From contig JAGBZZ010000163.1 in NCBI GenBank assembly GCA_017652965.1, positions 1-8,344 on the forward strand: a DNA stretch of 8,344 bases. The letters are read 5' to 3'. This DNA is from Clostridia bacterium (GTDB lineage: Bacteria; Bacillota_A; Clostridia; Oscillospirales; CAG-272). Under the pieces are notes generated by a model. It saw nothing but the letters and a program-made list of their open reading frames with translations, did not search any database and was not told the DNA's origin. The position numbers and the translations under genes are program-made. Position 1 is the stretch's first letter. Each line of letters begins with the position of its first letter. This document shows, piece after piece, positions 5,726 through 8,344 of this stretch.

Positions 5726-6988
5726 ATGAACGAGAAAGAATTTCTTACTCTGATAGAGGAACGCCAGAAGGAGCTTTACGCCCTTCTTTCTGCCATGATC
5801 CGCATTGACAGCCAAGACTTCGGCTCGACCGGGCGCGAGGCCGCCATGGCCGACTACCTGGTACAGGAGATCGAGGCGCTGGGCCTTTCCGCCGACCGCT
5901 ACTCCCCCATGGAGATCCCCGGCTTTACCGAGCTGCCCGACTATATGGAGGGGCGCAACCTTGAAAACCGCCCGAACGTCTCGCTGAAGATCGAGGGCAG
6001 TGAGGGCGAGGAGGGTGTGCATCTGATGGCGCACAGCGACACCGTCCCTGTCGGCAACCTTGCAGACTGGGAAAGGAACCCCTTCTCGGGTGAGATCGCG
6101 GACGGGCGTGTCTACGGCCGCGGTGCCTGCGACGATAAGTACGGCATTGCCACCGTCCTTTACATCCTGCGCCTTCTGCGCGATGCGGGCATCACCCCGA
6201 AGCGTGACATCACCTTTACCGCCTACTCGGACGAGGAAAAGGGGGGCAGCCACGGGGCGATGGCGGGCGTCCTGCGTTATCCGCACCGCCGCATCCTGAA
6301 CCTCGACTGCAAGAACTTTGAGATCTGGTCCTGCGCCGCGGGCGGCAGTAATATCGTTTTGCACTTTGCCATGGATGAGCCCCAGGATTCGGCACTGGCC
6401 GTCACAAGCCTTCTGCCCACCGTCCTTGCGGAGACCGAGAAATTCGGTGAGCGCCGCCGCCGCGAGATGTGCGAAAACCCGAACTATGAGGGAACCACCA
6501 TCGGCGAGGGCGCCATGCGCTATATGGAGGTCAAGTGCGCCAACGAAAGCGCCGATCTGCATGCCGGCTACGTCTGGTTCCAGTACTATACCGACAAATC
6601 CACCGAGGCGATCGATGCCGAAATGGCCGAGATGGTCGATGCGCTGAATGCCCGCCTGGCCCCCTTTGGCGCACACGTCACGGGGTGGGAGCGCAACTGC
6701 CGCTCCTTCCGTTACGGTGCCGTGCCGAAGGATGCCGCCACTATCCGTGAGCTTCAGGTAGCCGCCAAGCGTGCCACGGGGCGCGAGGTCAAGCCGGTGG
6801 GCGCCTGCCTTTCGGATCTTTCGGTCATCCTGTATTACGGCTCGCCGGAGGCCATCTCCTTTGGCATCGGGCGGGACTTCAACGCCATTGGCGGTGCCCA
6901 CCAGCCGAACGAGTTTATTGAGTGCGAGGCACTTCTGGAATTTACCAAGATCGTGGCCGCGTACATCTTTGATACCGCAATTTCTTGA
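5726..6988 (+). CDS. M20 family metallopeptidase / deacylase
   Basis: A 420-residue member of the ArgE/DapE/ACY1/CPG2 (M20) family: two-metal hydrolases that cleave amide bonds in small peptides or N-acylated amino acids in the cytoplasm. All expected metal and catalytic residues are visible: H103 and D105 in AHSDTVPVG, bridging D136 in GRGACDDK, general base E170 with E171 in SDEE, D194 in LNLDCKN, and C-terminal H392 in GGAHQPNE. The lid/dimerisation domain would be about 205-325. There is no signal peptide. Length is typical for dipeptidase-like members, but the substrate cannot be assigned. The ATG at 5726 follows AGGAGG. The promoter is directly upstream. No terminator separates the gene from the Mrr-like nuclease 48 bases downstream, so the two are probably co-transcribed. 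Confidence 0.92.
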   Translation: MNEKEFLTLIEERQKELYALLSAMIRIDSQDFGSTGREAAMADYLVQEIEALGLSADRYSPMEIPGFTELPDYMEGRNLENRPNVSLKIEGSEGEEGVHLMAHSDTVPVGNLADWERNPFSGEIADGRVYGRGACDDKYGIATVLYILRLLRDAGITPKRDITFTAYSDEEKGGSHGAMAGVLRYPHRRILNLDCKNFEIWSCAAGGSNIVLHFAMDEPQDSALAVTSLLPTVLAETEKFGERRRREMCENPNYEGTTIGEGAMRYMEVKCANESADLHAGYVWFQYYTDKSTEAIDAEMAEMVDALNARLAPFGAHVTGWERNCRSFRYGAVPKDAATIRELQVAAKRATGREVKPVGACLSDLSVILYYGSPEAISFGIGRDFNAIGGAHQPNEFIECEALLEFTKIVAAYIFDTAIS

Positions 6989-7020
6989 AAACGGCCGCAA
7001 AGGCTTGCCGTATACGTGAA

Positions 7021-7028
7021 AAAGGAGG
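7021..7028 (+). promoter_or_regulatory. Ribosome binding site fixing the Mrr-like nuclease start
   Basis: AAAGGAGG lies 8 bases before the ATG at 7037. A GTG at 7016 opens the same frame but precedes this site and has no site of its own. A second ATG at 7043 is also possible and would remove only two residues. Confidence 0.85.
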
Positions 7029-7036
7029 CCGACAGA

Positions 7037-8053
7037 ATGAAAATGAAAAAGGCCTTAACGGCCGCAAAGCGCGACAAACTGCGCCGCGAGCTGCTTTCGG
7101 CTTTGGAGGGGAGCGCGGGGCTTTCGCGCCGTGAGATCAACACCCGTCTTTTTGCCCGCTATGGGCTGACACGGGCAGACAGCACCGACAATTCTCCCAA
7201 CAGCCGCAAAAATCTGCTTTCCTCGGCCATCGGCACTCTACTTTCCGACCTCTGCCGTGAGGGCGCGCTTGTCCGCAGTCCGGAGGGGCGCTATGCCCTT
7301 GTCAAATCCGCCCGTATTGCCGTGCACGAGGCACGTTGCCGTGAGGAAGTGCTCGACTTTCTTTCCGAGGGGCGCACGCGGGAGGCGCTGGATCTTCACC
7401 TTGCCGCGGCCTTTGGCACTGCCAAGACCGAAACCGAGGAGGACGACCGCGACCTCTGCAACCTGACCGATGCCCTTCTTTCGGCACTTTCCGAGGAGGG
7501 CGAGATCTGCACCGAGGGCGGGCTTTTATACCGCACCGATAAGGAGGAGATCTTCCCCGAGGAGCAGGAGGAGGCCTTGCGCCGCCGCTATCTTTCGCTT
7601 TTGCACCGCCAGGGCGGCCCGTTTCTGGAGCGGTTTGCCGTCACCCTGCTGAGCGACTATTATCGCCGCACAGGGCGCACCGTCCTTCTTGCGGAGGTAT
7701 CGGGCGGGGCGCAGGACGGTGGCATTGACGGTCGCCTTGACACGGTGGACGCCCTCGGCTTTCGGGAAACCGTGCTTTTGCAGACCAAATGCCGCCGCGA
7801 GGATCTGCACGTCACCGAAACCGAGGTGCGCGGCTTCTTTGGCGCGGTGTGCGCCGCAGGCGGAAGCCGTGGCATCTTTGTCACGACCTCTTATTTCCAC
7901 GAGGGGGCACGGCGGTTTTTGGAGGCACTGCCTAGTTGCATCGGCATGGACGGCAAGCTGCTTTTTGCCATCGCCAAGCGGTGCACCTTCGGCCTGCAAA
8001 GGGTCGAGGGCGGATGGCGTATCCAGCGCAGTGTATTTTCCGAATCGCTTTAA
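7037..8053 (+). CDS. Mrr-like PD-(D/E)xK restriction endonuclease
   Basis: A 338-residue protein whose C-terminal part (about 195-300) matches the Mrr catalytic domain: a FLERFAVTLLSDYY helix (196-209), then GGAQDGGIDG (223-232) with D231 as the metal ligand, then VLLQTK (246-251) providing Q249 and K251 of the QxK form of the motif. EVRGFFGAV (263-271) and GIFVTTSYFHEGARRFLE (279-296) are also typical. Mrr proteins cut foreign or modified DNA, or act in DNA damage. Residues about 10-90 look like a winged helix ending in the wing GALVRSPEGRYAL. Residues about 98-167 look like a second, similar module ending in GEICTEGGLLYR. No methyltransferase or specificity subunit is adjacent, which points to a solitary, possibly modification-dependent nuclease. 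It sits behind the M20 peptidase on the same transcript and is followed by a terminator. The nuclease call is good; target unknown. Confidence 0.83.
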   Translation: MKMKKALTAAKRDKLRRELLSALEGSAGLSRREINTRLFARYGLTRADSTDNSPNSRKNLLSSAIGTLLSDLCREGALVRSPEGRYALVKSARIAVHEARCREEVLDFLSEGRTREALDLHLAAAFGTAKTETEEDDRDLCNLTDALLSALSEEGEICTEGGLLYRTDKEEIFPEEQEEALRRRYLSLLHRQGGPFLERFAVTLLSDYYRRTGRTVLLAEVSGGAQDGGIDGRLDTVDALGFRETVLLQTKCRREDLHVTETEVRGFFGAVCAAGGSRGIFVTTSYFHEGARRFLEALPSCIGMDGKLLFAIAKRCTFGLQRVEGGWRIQRSVFSESL

Positions 8054-8117
8054 CTCCCCATGTGCTTTACCTGCCCATGTAAAAAGGGCGTACAGATTTG
8101 AAGCAAAACCGCAAACG

Positions 8118-8153
8118 AAAAGAGATGCTTTGTTTTCACACAGCATCTCTTTT
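8118..8153. terminator. Rho-independent terminator after the nuclease gene, probably bidirectional
   Basis: A perfect 12-bp stem (arms 8118-8129 and 8142-8153) encloses a 12-base loop. Seven consecutive T residues (8150-8156) overlap and follow the right arm. It ends the rightward transcript 65 bases after the nuclease stop. Read leftward, the hairpin is followed by TTTTCGTTTG, so it can also serve the converging gene that ends at 8209. No other feature is recognised between 8054 and 8208. Confidence 0.88.
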
Positions 8154-8208
8154 TTTGCATTTTTGTAATTTGATTGCACTTAATGAGACAGCCTTTGCTT
8201 TCGGGTTC

Positions 8209-8344
8209 TCATTCTACGAGAGTAAAGGACAGCATCTCATAGTGCAGGCGGCTTCCCACCTCCACCCCCGGCGGCAAAAGTGCCAGGGCAACAAAGATCT
8301 CCTCACCCGTGCTATCCTCACGCAGATAGGCATACTCGCCCTCC
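8209..8344 (-). CDS. C-terminal end of an unidentified protein, cut by the window
   Basis: A leftward frame enters from the right edge and runs 44 codons to a TGA at 8209-8211. The visible tail contains GEYAYLREDSTGEEIFVALA, then LLPPGVEVGS, and ends in MLSFTLVE. It is soluble-looking and beta-strand rich. The pattern of a short acidic loop followed by LLPPGV and G resembles small DUF3006-type proteins, but this rests on memory of a loose pattern and I do not assign it. Codon use resembles the other genes, and the frame ends just before a terminator hairpin that can act in its direction. Both support a real gene. Confidence 0.6.
   Translation of the reverse strand, partial: EGEYAYLREDSTGEEIFVALALLPPGVEVGSRLHYEMLSFTLVE

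Noticed and set aside
5687..7000. Long minus-strand open frame opposite the M20 peptidase
   Set aside because: The plus-strand frame carries every M20 metal ligand, a ribosome binding site and a promoter. The opposite frame has none of these signals.
8182..8213. Inverted repeat AATGAGA / TCTCATT around the stop of the right-edge gene
   Set aside because: The stem is only 7 bp with a long loop and no T-tract follows in either direction. The hairpin at 8118-8153 is the better terminator.

Overview
The window looks like ordinary chromosome of a GC-rich Gram-positive anaerobe, most likely a gut-type member of the Clostridia. This is inferred from strong AGGAGG-type ribosome binding sites, sigma-A type promoters with TTGACA and TATAAT-like hexamers, Rho-independent hairpin terminators and the protein families present. 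It holds six recognisable genes, one of them cut by the left edge, plus a gene tail cut by the right edge. No RNA gene, CRISPR array, insertion sequence or integration site was seen.

Left block (1-3523). A sodium:neurotransmitter-symporter (SNF/NSS) family transporter runs leftward off the window. It is divergent from a LysR-type regulator (1535-2419), and the two promoters overlap back to back in a 112-base intergenic region. One base after the regulator's stop begins a tRNA 2-thiouridylase gene (mnmA, 2421-3473), so the two are probably translationally coupled. A perfect 15-bp hairpin (3487-3523) ends this unit and also serves the converging gene from the right.

Middle block (3609-5725). 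A DUF4838 protein (candidate glycoside hydrolase, related to the proteins that founded GH163) is read leftward. It has no signal peptide, so it is probably cytoplasmic. Its promoter lies in a 257-base region shared with a divergent rightward promoter.

Right block (5726-8344). The rightward promoter drives an M20-family metallopeptidase. After 48 bases with no terminator comes an Mrr-like PD-(D/E)xK nuclease with a long winged-helix-like N-terminal half. A hairpin terminator (8118-8153) separates this pair from a converging gene of which only the last 44 codons are visible.

The clearest functional links are regulator to divergent transporter, regulator to mnmA through coupling, and co-transcription of peptidase and nuclease. 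I did not find a clearly new multi-gene system. The points most worth a second look are the three-cysteine MnmA in an operon with a LysR regulator, the loss of both LeuT-type extracellular gate residues in the transporter, the leaderless DUF4838 enzyme, and the solitary Mrr-like nuclease behind a peptidase. For three genes (the DUF4838, peptidase and nuclease genes) a longer open frame exists upstream with a TTG or GTG start, but the ribosome binding site clearly favours the internal ATG.
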